The position numbers were made by a program, and so were the translations under genes. The notes below the pieces were generated by a model that was given only the letters and a program-made list of their open reading frames with translations, did not search any database and was not told the DNA's origin. From assembly GCF_000196675.2 (NCBI RefSeq), contig NC_015314.1:1-64000 (forward strand): a stretch of 64,000 nt of DNA, read 5' to 3'. The DNA is from Pseudonocardia benzenivorans CB1190. Lineage in GTDB: Bacteria; Actinomycetota; Actinomycetes; Mycobacteriales; Pseudonocardiaceae. Shown piece after piece: positions 43,469-52,650 of the stretch (its first letter is position 1; each line of letters starts with the position of its first letter).

Positions 43469-44029
43469 ATGACCGTTCAGGGAGTTGTGATGCCAGGGCT
43501 GCGTGAAGGCTGGACCGGCCGGTTCTACGAGGACTTCGAGGTCGGCGACGTCTACCAGCACCCGTTGGGCCGCACGATCACCGAGACCGACAACACATGG
43601 TTCACCCTGCTGACGATGAACACCAACCAGGCGCACTTCAACGCGCAGGTAGGGGAGTCGTCAGAGTTCGGACGGATGCTCGTTGCGTCACCGTTGACGA
43701 TCGCGATCGCGATAGGGCAGTCCGTGGTCGACACCACACAGAACGCGTTCGCGAACCTGGGCCTGGACGATCTCAAGCTCACGGCGCCGGTGTTCGCCGG
43801 CGACACGCTGTGGTCGGAATCGATCGTGCTCGGCAAGCGGGAGTCCGCGAGTCGACCGCAAGCCGGGATCGTCACCATCAGGACCCGGACGTTGAACCAG
43901 GATGCGACGGAGGTGCTCAGCTTCCGTCGCACGTTCTACGTGCACCGACGTGGCGCACAGAATGCCGCGCCGTCGTTTCCGCAGGCGGCGAAGCCCATGA
44001 CCCTCGACGATGAGCCGGTGCGGGTGTGA
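43469..44029 (+). CDS. MaoC-like hydratase/dehydratase
   Basis: 186 residues from ATG 43469. Hot-dog fold with FYEDFEVGDVYQHPLGRTITETDN, HFNAQVGESSEFGRMLVASPLTIAIAIG and a C-terminal RTLNQDATEVLSFRRTFYVHRR. It resembles mesaconyl-CoA/methylmalyl-CoA-type hydratases. It should hydrate the enoyl-CoA produced by the dehydrogenase encoded downstream. Its stop overlaps the GTG of the CoA-transferase gene (GTGTGA), marking tight translational coupling. Confidence 0.82.
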   Translation: MTVQGVVMPGLREGWTGRFYEDFEVGDVYQHPLGRTITETDNTWFTLLTMNTNQAHFNAQVGESSEFGRMLVASPLTIAIAIGQSVVDTTQNAFANLGLDDLKLTAPVFAGDTLWSESIVLGKRESASRPQAGIVTIRTRTLNQDATEVLSFRRTFYVHRRGAQNAAPSFPQAAKPMTLDDEPVRV

Positions 44030-45246
44030 GGCCGTTGGAGGATGTCCGGATCATCTCCCTGGAGCAGTACGGTGCCGGGCCGTTCGGGTCGATGCACCTG
44101 GCCGAGCTGGGTGCGGACATCGTCAAGATCGAGGACCCGAGCGTGGGCGGTGACGTGGGTCGGCACGTCCCGCCGTATGCCGAGGACGGTGACTCGTTGT
44201 TCTTCGAGTCGTTCAACCGGGACAAGTCGTCGATCACGCTCGACATCCGTACCCCGGGTGGGCGCGAGGTGTTCGAGGACCTCGTCCGGGGCGCCGACGC
44301 CGTCTACTCGAACCTGCGCGGCGACGTGCCGGCGAAGCTGGGCATCCGCTACGCCGATCTCGCGCACGTCAACCCGCGGATCGTGTGCTGCTCGCTGACC
44401 GGGTTCGGGATGACCGGGCCGCGGGCGGCCGAGCCGGGCTACGACTACGTGCTGCAGGCGCTTGGTGGGTGGATGTCGTTGACCGGTGAGCCGGGCGGGG
44501 CGCCGCAGAAGACCGGTATCTCGCTCGTCGATTACTCCGGCGGCTACGTCGCGGCGATTTCCCTGCTGGCGGGTATCCACGCGGCGCGGCGTGACGGTGT
44601 CGGCACCGACTGCGATGTCAGCCTCTACGACACCGCGGTGAGCCTGCTGACCTATCCGGGCACGTGGCACATGACGGCCGGCTTCGAGCCGGCGCGCACG
44701 CGGCACTCGGCGCACCCGTCGCTGATCCCGTTCCAGGCCTTCGAGGCCTCCGATGGCTGGCTCGTCGTGGGGTGTGCGAAGGAGAAGTTCTGGCAGCGGC
44801 TGACCGTGGTGATCGGGCGCCCGGAGCTGGCCGCGGACCCGCGGTTCGCGACGTTCGCCGACCGGGCCCGGCACCGTGAGGTGATCGTCCCGCTGCTGGA
44901 GGAGATCTTCGCCGGGCGCACCGTCGACGAGTGGCTGGTACCTCTTTATGCGGCGTCGATCCCGTGTGCGCCGATCAACGATGTCGCGGGCGCGCTCGCC
45001 GACCCGCACACCCTGTCGCGTGAGCTCGTGGCGGAGACGTCGCATCCCCGGTTCGGGACGGTGAGATCGCTGCGGTCCGCGGTGCGCGTCGGGCCGCCGG
45101 GCGAGGACCGGGCGCCGACCCGCGCGGCGCCGGCGATGGGCGAGCACACCGAGTCGGTGCTGCGCGGGCTCGGCTACGACGACGACCGGATCGCGGCGCT
45201 ACGCGCATCCGGTGCACTCGGCGCGACCGCTATGGGGAAGGACTGA
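44026..45246 (+). CDS. CaiB/BaiF family (type III) CoA-transferase
   Basis: 406 residues. PLEDVRIISLEQYGAGPFGSMHLAELGADIVKIEDP is the N-terminal signature. The catalytic Asp is in the segment ending TGISLVDYSGGYVAAISLLAGI. C-terminal SLIPFQAFEASDGWLVVGC and RTVDEWLVPLYAASIPCAPIND. It moves CoA from a donor thioester to a carboxylic acid, so activating the acid for the following oxidation. It ends just before the acyl-CoA dehydrogenase start, in an operon with MaoC. Confidence 0.92.
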   Translation: MRPLEDVRIISLEQYGAGPFGSMHLAELGADIVKIEDPSVGGDVGRHVPPYAEDGDSLFFESFNRDKSSITLDIRTPGGREVFEDLVRGADAVYSNLRGDVPAKLGIRYADLAHVNPRIVCCSLTGFGMTGPRAAEPGYDYVLQALGGWMSLTGEPGGAPQKTGISLVDYSGGYVAAISLLAGIHAARRDGVGTDCDVSLYDTAVSLLTYPGTWHMTAGFEPARTRHSAHPSLIPFQAFEASDGWLVVGCAKEKFWQRLTVVIGRPELAADPRFATFADRARHREVIVPLLEEIFAGRTVDEWLVPLYAASIPCAPINDVAGALADPHTLSRELVAETSHPRFGTVRSLRSAVRVGPPGEDRAPTRAAPAMGEHTESVLRGLGYDDDRIAALRASGALGATAMGKD

Positions 45247-45247
45247 G

Positions 45248-46411
45248 ATGGACTTCGGGCTGAACGACGAGCAGCGGCTGTTCCGGCAGACGTTGCGCGA
45301 GTTCGTCGACCGGGAGATCGTGCCGGTCGCCCGTGACTGGGAACGGGAGGGCCGTTACCCGACCGAGATCGTCGCGGGGATGCGCGAGCTGGGCCTGTTC
45401 GGTCTGGTGATCCCGGAGGAGTACGGCGGGCTGGGCGCGGACAATGTGAGTTTCGCGTTGACGTTCGAGGAGATCTCGCGTGGCTGGATGGGCATCGCGG
45501 GGATCCTGGGCAGCCACTCGGTGTCGAGCTGGATGCTGGCCCATCACGGGACCGAGGAGCAGAAGCAGAAGTACCTGCCCGAGCTGGCGACGGGTGCGCG
45601 CCGGACCGGGATCGCGCTGACCGAGCCGGGTGCGGGGACCGATCTGCAGGGCATCACGACCGTCGCGAAGCGTGACGGGGACGACTACGTCGTCAACGGC
45701 ACCAAGATGTGGATCACGAACGCGCGTCACGCCGATCCGTTGCCGGTGCTGGTCAAGACCGACCCGGCCGCGACGCCCGCGCACAGGGGGATGTCGATCC
45801 TGCTGGTCGAGGCGGACTCGGCGGGGTTCGAGGTCACCGCCGACATCGGCAAGCTCGGCTACAAGGGCACCGAGTCGTGCGAGGTCGTGCTCGCCGACGT
45901 GCGGGTCCCGGCGTCGCAGCTGCTCGGTGGGGTCGAGGGCCGCGGGCTGCAGCAGGCGTTGTCGGCGTTGGAGACCGGCCGGATCAACATCGCCGCTCGC
46001 AGCGTCGGTGTGGCCCAGCGGGCCTATGACGAGGCGCTTTCCTACGCGCGGGAGCGGACGGCGTTCGGTGGGCCGATCGGTGAGTTCCAGGCGATCCAGC
46101 TGCGGCTGGCGGAGATGGCGGTGGCGCTGCAGTCGGCCCGGTTGATGACGTACTGGGCGGCGTCGCGGATGGACGAGGGGGTGCGGATGGACACCGAGTC
46201 GGGGATGGCGAAGATCGCGGCGTCGGAGGCGGCGTTGTCGTGCGCGATGGATGCCATGCGTATTCATGGCGGGTACGGCTACTCCACGGAGTTCGAGGTC
46301 GAGCGGCTCTACCGCGACGCTCCGCTGATGTCGATCGGCGAGGGCACCAACGACGTGCTGCGCACCGTCGTCGCGAAGTCGCTGCTCGCGGGCAAGGCCG
46401 TGATCTCGTGA
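45248..46411 (+). CDS. acyl-CoA dehydrogenase
   Basis: 387 residues. MDFGLNDEQRLFRQTLREFV, LFGLVIPEEYGGLGADNVSF, ALTEPGAGTDLQGI, WITNARHADPLPVLV, and the C-terminal RIHGGYGYSTEFEVERLYRDAPLMSIGEGTNDVLR, in which the Glu of GEGTN is the usual catalytic base position. It oxidises the CoA ester at the alpha-beta bond with FAD. Between the CoA-transferase and a flavoprotein gene it forms the core of a short CoA-dependent pathway with MaoC. Confidence 0.93.
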   Translation: MDFGLNDEQRLFRQTLREFVDREIVPVARDWEREGRYPTEIVAGMRELGLFGLVIPEEYGGLGADNVSFALTFEEISRGWMGIAGILGSHSVSSWMLAHHGTEEQKQKYLPELATGARRTGIALTEPGAGTDLQGITTVAKRDGDDYVVNGTKMWITNARHADPLPVLVKTDPAATPAHRGMSILLVEADSAGFEVTADIGKLGYKGTESCEVVLADVRVPASQLLGGVEGRGLQQALSALETGRINIAARSVGVAQRAYDEALSYARERTAFGGPIGEFQAIQLRLAEMAVALQSARLMTYWAASRMDEGVRMDTESGMAKIAASEAALSCAMDAMRIHGGYGYSTEFEVERLYRDAPLMSIGEGTNDVLRTVVAKSLLAGKAVIS

Positions 46412-47064
46412 CCGGCGGTGATCAGGTGAGCAGCGGTAACCCGATCAGCGGTGACCACCTGGCGCCGCGTATCGCCGTGGTGTTCTACTCCGCGACCGGC
46501 AACGTCGCGGCGATGGCCGAGGCGCTCGCCGAGGGCGCGGCCAAGGAGGGCGCCCAAGTGCGGGTACGGCCCGTCGCCGAGCTCGCCCCGGCCGAGGCGA
46601 TCGATCGCAACCTGCGCTGGCGCGCCTGGGTCGAGGACAACCCCTACGACGAGACCGCCACCCTCGCCGACCTCGAATGGGCCGACGGCATCGCACTCGG
46701 GAGCCCCACACGTTTCGGCGGGCCGGCCGGCCAGCTCAAGGAGTTCCTCGACACCACCGGGGGACTCTGGATGCAGGGCAAGCTCGTCGACAAGCTCGGG
46801 ACGGCCTTCACCAGCGCCTCGACACGACACGGCGGCCTGGAGTCAACGATCCTCGCGATCAACAACATCTTCTACCACTGGGGCTCGATCGTCGTCCCGC
46901 TCGGCTACACCGACCCACATCTGATGGAGTCCGGCAACCCCTACGGGGGCTCGTTCGTGTCCCGGAAATCGGCCGCGCCCGACGACGAGGCCCTGCAGGC
47001 CTGCAGGCTCCAAGGTGTTCGGCTGACGCAAGTCACCCGACGACTCGTTGGGACTCCGACGTGA
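46408..47064 (+). CDS. WrbA-like flavodoxin-fold NAD(P)H:quinone oxidoreductase
   Basis: 218 residues from GTG. FMN phosphate loop VVFYSATGNVAAMAEALAEGA, then ALGSPTRFGGPAGQLKEFLDTTGGLW and AFTSASTRHGGLESTI, the WrbA/NQO pattern. The start overlaps the dehydrogenase stop, and the end overlaps the second amidase start. It may supply reduced flavin or reoxidise reducing equivalents, or handle quinones. Its role in the pathway is not evident. Confidence 0.85.
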   Translation: MTGGDQVSSGNPISGDHLAPRIAVVFYSATGNVAAMAEALAEGAAKEGAQVRVRPVAELAPAEAIDRNLRWRAWVEDNPYDETATLADLEWADGIALGSPTRFGGPAGQLKEFLDTTGGLWMQGKLVDKLGTAFTSASTRHGGLESTILAINNIFYHWGSIVVPLGYTDPHLMESGNPYGGSFVSRKSAAPDDEALQACRLQGVRLTQVTRRLVGTPT

Positions 47065-48668
47065 CGAGCGACCTCGTCCCCGACACCGCATCCGAAATCC
47101 TCGCCGGCTACCATAAGGGCGAGTTCTCTCCACGAGAGATAGTTTCCCGCACGCTTGAACGCATCGCCGCGGTCAATCCGGTCATCAATGCCCATTGGCA
47201 CACCACGTCGGATGCCGCCATTGACGCTGCAACCCAGTCCACGGAGCGTTGGCGCGCCGGGGCGCCTCGCCCTCTCGAGGGCATCCCCGTTGGGGTCAAG
47301 GACGTCATCGATGTCGCTGGCCATCCGTGCACGGGCGGCTCCAGCATCTATCTGGGTCGACGCGCGCAGACCGACGCCACAGTCGTCGCCCGACTCCGCG
47401 CCGCGGGCGCGATCGTCGTGACAAAGGACGCGACGACCGAGTTCGGCATCGGTGGTCCGCTCAACCCCAGCTTCGGGCCCACGCGTAACCCCTGGAACCT
47501 TCAGCACTGGACCGGCGGATCCTCGTGCGGAGCGGCCGCCGGCCTCGCGGCCGGCACCATTCCCCTCGCCGTCGGGACCGACGCCGGCGGCTCGGTCCGA
47601 ATGCCGGCAGCCTGGAGCGGCGTCGTCGGTCTGAAGCCGACGATGGGGCGAGTCAGTCGCCGCGGCGTGATGCCGTGCTCGTGGCATGCCGAGGTCGTCG
47701 GTCCAATGGCCCGCACGGTTTCGGATGCGTCCCGGCTGCTGAACATCATTGCCGGATTCGACCCGCATGATCCGCGCACGGTCCCCGCCGACTATGAGCC
47801 GACGCACTCAGCGGTGGACGTTCGCTCTCTCCGTATTGGTATCGCGCCGGAGTGGTGGGAGTCGCTTGTCGACTCCGCGACGGCGCGGGCGGTTGCGGAC
47901 GCCACCGACATCTTTCGTGACGCCGGCGCCCAGATCATTCCGCTCACCGGACTGCCGCCGGCCCGGGAATTACACGACTTGTCCTACGAAATCGTCTTCG
48001 CGGAAGCATCGTGGGTGCACGAGAGCCACGCGAACCATCACGACAGCATGGATCCCGTGACGGTCCGCCGTCTGGGCACCGGTCGCGGAGTGGCCGCAGC
48101 CGCCTACTTCGAGCTCCTCCAGCGACGCGCCGACGCGCAGCGTCGCACCTACGCCGCGTTGGACCCGGTCGACGTCCTGCTCACGCCCACCACCGTGACC
48201 ACTGCCCCCCGGCTGGACCAGCTGGAACTCACCATAGACAACGAGACCGTACCCCTCCATCACGGGTACGCGCTGCTGACCGCACACGCAAACCTCACAG
48301 GGTTCCCCGCTCTCGCGGTCCCCGCCGGTCTCACCACCGCCGGAATGCCACTGTCGATCCAGTTCACAGCCCGCCCCTGGAACGAGAATGCCTGTTGTCG
48401 AGCCGGGCACGCATTCGAGCGCCTCTCCCGCCAGACACCCCTCGCGCCCGACCTTACGCTCCTAAAGGGAGGGCCGACCATGACTCGTGTCCGCGCCGAC
48501 GGAGCGATGACGGACTCGGCGTATCTCTCGGGCCGCCTCGACCCAGGAGGCGTTGACCCATTTCTTGGACCGCTGGCAAACGGGCTGAGCCAAAGCCACG
48601 TGCCCGCCCAAGAGCCGATCCCATCACTGCACCGTAGGAGGCGTCGTGCCACACGTCCCGATCGATGA
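47061..48668 (+). CDS. second amidase-signature hydrolase, with odd C-terminal tail
   Basis: 535 residues from GTG. Triad: Lys in PVGVKDVIDVAGHP, cis-Ser in WTGGSSCGAAAGL, nucleophile in AVGTDAGGSVRMPAAW. The amidase fold is complete near residue 470 (ACCRAGHAFERLSRQTPLAPDL). After LLKGGPT come about 60 residues with no match to the family, including an ATG preceded by a GGAGGG-like site at about 48468. The frame runs into the next gene. Either the normal stop has been lost or a short in-frame gene was fused. Substrate unknown; sequence is well diverged from the first amidase. Confidence 0.85.
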   Translation: MTSDLVPDTASEILAGYHKGEFSPREIVSRTLERIAAVNPVINAHWHTTSDAAIDAATQSTERWRAGAPRPLEGIPVGVKDVIDVAGHPCTGGSSIYLGRRAQTDATVVARLRAAGAIVVTKDATTEFGIGGPLNPSFGPTRNPWNLQHWTGGSSCGAAAGLAAGTIPLAVGTDAGGSVRMPAAWSGVVGLKPTMGRVSRRGVMPCSWHAEVVGPMARTVSDASRLLNIIAGFDPHDPRTVPADYEPTHSAVDVRSLRIGIAPEWWESLVDSATARAVADATDIFRDAGAQIIPLTGLPPARELHDLSYEIVFAEASWVHESHANHHDSMDPVTVRRLGTGRGVAAAAYFELLQRRADAQRRTYAALDPVDVLLTPTTVTTAPRLDQLELTIDNETVPLHHGYALLTAHANLTGFPALAVPAGLTTAGMPLSIQFTARPWNENACCRAGHAFERLSRQTPLAPDLTLLKGGPTMTRVRADGAMTDSAYLSGRLDPGGVDPFLGPLANGLSQSHVPAQEPIPSLHRRRRRATRPDR

Positions 48669-49464
48669 CTTCATGATGTATTACGAAGTCATAGGCAAGG
48701 GGACGCCCGTTGTGTGCCTTACCGGCTGGGGGACGGGCGCCGGGCACGGGTTCGCGAGTTACCCCCGCGAGCTGCTGGACGAGTTCCAGCTGATCGTCTA
48801 CGACCATCGAGGCATCGGGCGATCTATTGGCGGGCTGGGCAGGGAACCCAGTACTCATCTCTACGCCGACGATGTGCGCGCTCTCCTGACCGCGCTGGGC
48901 ATTCCACAGGCGCACCTGTACGGACGGGGTGGACTCGGCGGATGCATCGCTCAACAGGTCGCCCTCCGTCATCCAGACATCGTGATCAGCGCGATCCTCG
49001 GACAATCGTGGGCTTACGCAGATCCATTGCTGGCGGCCCAGTTCGACGCGCTCTACCAGCTCCGACTCAACTCGTTTGAGTCCTTCCAGAGTGCCTGCGC
49101 GACCATGTGCTACCTACCGGACTACTTCGCGACACATCACGACGACCTCCTCGGCCCCCAGGGATCCTGGGCAGACATCCGTTATGCGACTGATGGGCAT
49201 TTGGCACTGATCGACGCCAGTCGTACTCACAACACCATTCCGGATCTTCCACAAATATCGTGCCCTACCCTGATTATTCAGTCCGGCCCACACGACTGGA
49301 TCACCGGTCCGCGCCTCGGTGCGGAAGTCGCTGGTCGTATACCCGCCCACGAGATGCTCTACCTCCCGGACGCGCCTCACGCAATAAGTACCCACCCCGA
49401 GTCTGCGACACGATTGACCTCTGCGGTGATGAACTTCTTGCGCAAATCCAATTCGAAGACTTGA
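48646..49464 (+). CDS. RutD-like alpha/beta hydrolase without a nucleophilic Ser
   Basis: 272 residues; GTG start with GTAGGAGG seven bases before it. Alpha/beta fold: PVVCLTGWGTGAGHGFASYP, LIVYDHRGIGRSIG, a nucleophile elbow region LYGRGGLGGCIAQQVALRHP, and a late His in LPDAPHAIS. The elbow would normally be GxSxG. Here the middle residue is Gly, so the usual Ser nucleophile is missing. E. coli RutD also lacks a normal Ser at this place (GHALG). The combination suggests a RutD-like helper for spontaneous hydrolysis. Compositionally the gene is less GC-rich than its neighbours. Confidence 0.75.
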   Translation: MPHVPIDDFMMYYEVIGKGTPVVCLTGWGTGAGHGFASYPRELLDEFQLIVYDHRGIGRSIGGLGREPSTHLYADDVRALLTALGIPQAHLYGRGGLGGCIAQQVALRHPDIVISAILGQSWAYADPLLAAQFDALYQLRLNSFESFQSACATMCYLPDYFATHHDDLLGPQGSWADIRYATDGHLALIDASRTHNTIPDLPQISCPTLIIQSGPHDWITGPRLGAEVAGRIPAHEMLYLPDAPHAISTHPESATRLTSAVMNFLRKSNSKT

Positions 49465-49549
49465 TTGTGCTCGGAGTTCGAAACATGACCATCGTTCTGT
49501 GGAGTCTGTCGCGGCAACACAAGGTTTCGTTAAACCCGGAGGTACTGCT

Positions 49550-50944
49550 GTGAGCATCGAGAGCCCGGCCCGCACGATGATGTCCGGCCGGATCGCGGAG
49601 TTCGGCGCCGCGCTGGAGTACGGCGACATCCCGGCCGAGGTGCTGGAGCGCGCGCGGCACCTCGTGCTCGACGCGGTCGGCCTTGCCTTCGCCTCGACGG
49701 CCTACGGTTTCCCGGCCGTCGCCCGCGACGCGCTGTCCGCCCTCTCCGCGGGCGACCATCCCGTCCTCGCCATGCCCGACCGGCTCGACCCGCGCGACGC
49801 GGCCGTGCTCAACGGCGTGCTCATCCACGGCATGGACTTCGACGACACCCACATCCCCGCCGTCACGCACGTGACGGCGGCGGCGCTGCCCGCGGCGCTG
49901 TCCGCGGCGACGACGGCCGGTGCCACCACGCGCGACCTGCTCACCGCGTACGTCCTCGGGGTGGAGGTCTCCGCGCGGGTCGGGCTGGGCGGCGCCGGCG
50001 GGTTCCACGACGTGGGCTTCCACCCGACGGCCGTCGCGGGCGCGTTCGGCGCGGCCGTGGCCGCCGGCAAGCTCGCGGGCCTCGACGCGGACCGTCTCGT
50101 CGCGGCGCAGGGCATCGTCGGGTCGATGTCGGCGGGGCTGCTGGAGTTCCTGGAGGACGGCTCCTGGACCAAACGACAGCACCCGGGCTGGGCGGCGATG
50201 TGCGGGATCACCGCGGCGAGCTTCGCGCGGTTCGGCTGGAGCGGCCCGCCCGCCGTCTACGAGGGACGGTTCGGGCTGTTCAACACCCACCTCGCCGGGC
50301 GGGAGACCGACCCCGGCGCGCTCGGCGCCGGCCTGGGCACGCAGTGGGAGCTCATGCGGACCGCGGTCAAGCCCTACCCGATCTGCCACTTCATCCATGC
50401 GTTCGCCGACGCCGTGCTCGACCTGCGCGCCGAGCACGGTCTGCGACCCGCCGACATCGCCGCCGTCCGCTGCGCGATCCACCCGGTGCCCGGCAAGGTC
50501 GTCTGCGAGCCCGCCGAGGCCAAGTGGGCGCCGCGCGACGAGTACGACGCCAAGTTCAGCCTCCCGTACGTCGTGTCCGCGGCGCTCTCGCGCGGCCGGT
50601 TCGGGCTCGCCGAGCTGGAGGACGAGGCGCTGCACGACACCGAGATCCTCGACCTCGCCCGCCGGGTCAGCGTGTCGCCCGACGACGAGAGCGCCTTCCC
50701 ACGCGCCTACTCCGGGTACGTCGAGATCGAGCTGACCGACGGGCGGGTGCTGACACGGCGCGAGCAGGTGAACCGGGGCCACGACGAGCGGCCGCTCACC
50801 AACGCGGAGATCGCCGAGAAGTTCGCCGGGTCGATGGCGCTGGTCACCGACGAGGCCACCACCGAACGGGTGCGCACCGCGATCCTCGGACTGGGCGACG
50901 ACACCCCCGCCCGGGACTTCGCGGAGGCCTGCCGTGGCGTCTAA
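49550..50944 (+). CDS. MmgE/PrpD-family protein
   Basis: 464 residues from GTG (CCCGGAGG just upstream). RARHLVLDAVGLAFASTAYGFPAV, HGMDFDDTHIPAVTHVTAAALPAALS, GVEVSARVGLGGAGGFHDVGFHPTAVAGAFGA and KPYPICHFIHAFADAVLDL are typical. The family includes 2-methylcitrate dehydratase and cis-aconitate decarboxylase-like enzymes and acts on di- or tricarboxylates. Its very high third-position GC matches the CaiB and acyl-CoA dehydrogenase genes but differs from the preceding hydrolase. The stop overlaps the flavin reductase start. Confidence 0.9.
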   Translation: MSIESPARTMMSGRIAEFGAALEYGDIPAEVLERARHLVLDAVGLAFASTAYGFPAVARDALSALSAGDHPVLAMPDRLDPRDAAVLNGVLIHGMDFDDTHIPAVTHVTAAALPAALSAATTAGATTRDLLTAYVLGVEVSARVGLGGAGGFHDVGFHPTAVAGAFGAAVAAGKLAGLDADRLVAAQGIVGSMSAGLLEFLEDGSWTKRQHPGWAAMCGITAASFARFGWSGPPAVYEGRFGLFNTHLAGRETDPGALGAGLGTQWELMRTAVKPYPICHFIHAFADAVLDLRAEHGLRPADIAAVRCAIHPVPGKVVCEPAEAKWAPRDEYDAKFSLPYVVSAALSRGRFGLAELEDEALHDTEILDLARRVSVSPDDESAFPRAYSGYVEIELTDGRVLTRREQVNRGHDERPLTNAEIAEKFAGSMALVTDEATTERVRTAILGLGDDTPARDFAEACRGV

Positions 50945-51479
50945 CCGCAGTCCCACAGCACTAGAGTCCCTGATCGACCCAAACAGTCCTGGTGCTTTCG
51001 AGTTGAATGACACCAGCCTCCGCGCAGCTTATGGGTGCCACCCCACCGGGGTAGTCGGAATCTGCGCACTTGCCGACAAGCGTCCACGTGGAATGGTCGT
51101 CAGTTCCTTCGTCCCGGTGTCGCTGCGCCCACCTCTTGTGTCGTTCTGTGTCCAACACTCGTCAACCACGTGGCCTCATCTGCGAACTAGCCCACGACTC
51201 GGACTCAGCGTGCTCGGCGCACGACAGGAAAAGATCGCCACACGCCTCGCCGGCCCAACTGAGCGGCGGTTCGACGGGCTTACGACCAGTGATTCCTATG
51301 GAGGCGCCCTAGCAATCGACGGGTCAGTGTCTTTTCTGAACTGCTCGCTCGAGCAAGAAGTGCCGGCGGGTGACCACCTGATCGTACTTCTCCGGATTCA
51401 CTCACTCCGCGCTCGACCTAGTAGTCCGCCGATCATCTTTCACGGAAGTCGTTACCGCACCGTCCGCGAACTCTGCTAA
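50934..51479 (+). CDS. RutF-like flavin reductase
   Basis: 181 residues from GTG. AYGCHPTGVVGICALADKRPRGMVVSSFVPVSLRPPLVSFC is the flavin-reductase domain with the flavin-binding Ser/Thr region, RLGLSVLGARQEKIATRLAG follows, and GDHLIVLLRIHSL and HGSRYRTV lie near the C-terminus. It delivers FMNH2 to the RutA-like oxygenase. The codon use is less GC-rich than that of the gene it overlaps, so this pair was probably assembled from different sources. Confidence 0.88.
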   Translation: MASNRSPTALESLIDPNSPGAFELNDTSLRAAYGCHPTGVVGICALADKRPRGMVVSSFVPVSLRPPLVSFCVQHSSTTWPHLRTSPRLGLSVLGARQEKIATRLAGPTERRFDGLTTSDSYGGALAIDGSVSFLNCSLEQEVPAGDHLIVLLRIHSLRARPSSPPIIFHGSRYRTVRELC

Positions 51480-51998
51480 CGCGGGTAGTGGCAACGCTAC
51501 TAGAGGGGTGTTCCAGACGCTGGTCCGCCTTGGGGCTGTTTCAAGATCGGTGTTTCCTGCCCGACGCGCCGGGCGGAGGTCCGACGGGATGGGCTCTGTA
51601 AATGACGACATCGGACCCTGTGAGTCCACGCAGGGGTAAGGCCAAGCCGGCGCTGAGCTGGGTCGCACCCGATGGGCGATGCGCTAGGAGCCCCTGTGAT
51701 CAACGCCTTCGCCGTCACATTCGGTGAATGCTGGGCCGGGAGCCGAGACCTACTGACAGCAATGCCGAAAACGCCAATCGCGAGAACCTGCCGGCCTGAA
51801 GAGTCTTCGTATTCCACGCGAACGGACGTCGAGGCGAGGCATTCGCTGCCGGCCCGGACCGCGTCCTTCAACGATAGCGTCAAGAGCGGGGCTGTGCCCC
51901 GGGTCAACGTGGGTGTCGTGTGTCGTGGTAGCCGCCAAGGAGTGATTACCCGAGGAATAGCGGCTGCGCCGGTGCGCGCCCCCCGTGGCTGAGTTGCA
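51480..51998. other. 519 bp without a recognised gene
   Basis: An open frame on the plus strand (51672-51992) has no domain and no good start. Nothing else can be supported. It separates the catabolic cluster from the conjugation operon. Confidence 0.4.
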
Positions 51999-52619
51999 TC
52001 ACGCGCGAATCGGATAGTCCCACGCGAAGAGATTGCTCAGGATCAGCTGCCCCTTCGTGTTCGCGGTGTCGAGCGTGACCTCGCCGCGGTACTTCGCAGC
52101 CGGCCTCATCTCGTAGGGCAGTGCCTTCCCCGAGTGGCAGTCGTAACCGATCTGAGTTGGGCCCTCCGTTACTCCGTCTTCACCGACCGTGGACCACGAA
52201 CTCGACTGCGGGACTCCCAGTCCCGAGCCCCAGGTGTCCGAGGTCTCCACACGGACGGCTAGGAGTAGCCGGTGCCCGCGGGTCGGCGCGGGAAGGTACT
52301 GGTCGCACTTCGGATCGAGAGTGATCGAGTCGAGAACGATCCGCGCGGCCCACGGGCCGGGGTTGTCTGTGGCCTTCGTCTCCGCGACCTTGCCAAGCTG
52401 CTTGAGCAGCATGCCCCCGGGCAGCTCAACTCGCGGGCCATAAGTCTCGATGTCCGCCGGGGTTTGTGTCTTCGCGTCAGCGTTGGTGTCTGTCGACGCA
52501 ACAGCCGTTGTTGCGGGTACGCCGAAGCCCACTGGCGGTGACTTCGTCGCGCTATTGGAGCAGGCAGCCAGGAGGCTGACAGCGGTCAGGGCGGCAATAG
52601 CGAGCAGGGAGCGGCGCAC
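51999..52619 (-). CDS. secreted lipoprotein of unknown function
   Basis: 206 residues from GTG. Signal peptide with lipobox (AVSLLAACSNS, Cys near residue 19). The mature part has a long Thr/Ala linker, then an ETYGPRVELPGGMLLKQLGKV segment and a beta-rich domain (LDSITLDPKCDQYLPAPTRGHRLLLAVRVE) like DUF4352-type domains of actinobacterial lipoproteins. It is the last gene of the minus-strand conjugation cluster. Role unknown; it may assist envelope anchoring of the transfer machine. Confidence 0.7.
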   Translation of the reverse strand: MRRSLLAIAALTAVSLLAACSNSATKSPPVGFGVPATTAVASTDTNADAKTQTPADIETYGPRVELPGGMLLKQLGKVAETKATDNPGPWAARIVLDSITLDPKCDQYLPAPTRGHRLLLAVRVETSDTWGSGLGVPQSSSWSTVGEDGVTEGPTQIGYDCHSGKALPYEMRPAAKYRGEVTLDTANTKGQLILSNLFAWDYPIRA

Positions 52620-52650
52620 ACGTAACGCTTCGGCGCCGAACCGACCGGCG

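Noticed and set aside
39588..48668. Reading the two amidases as GatA subunits of the tRNA amidotransferase
   Set aside because: No gatB or gatC is present, the first amidase pairs with an AtzG-like protein, and both lie in a catabolic cluster under a GntR regulator.
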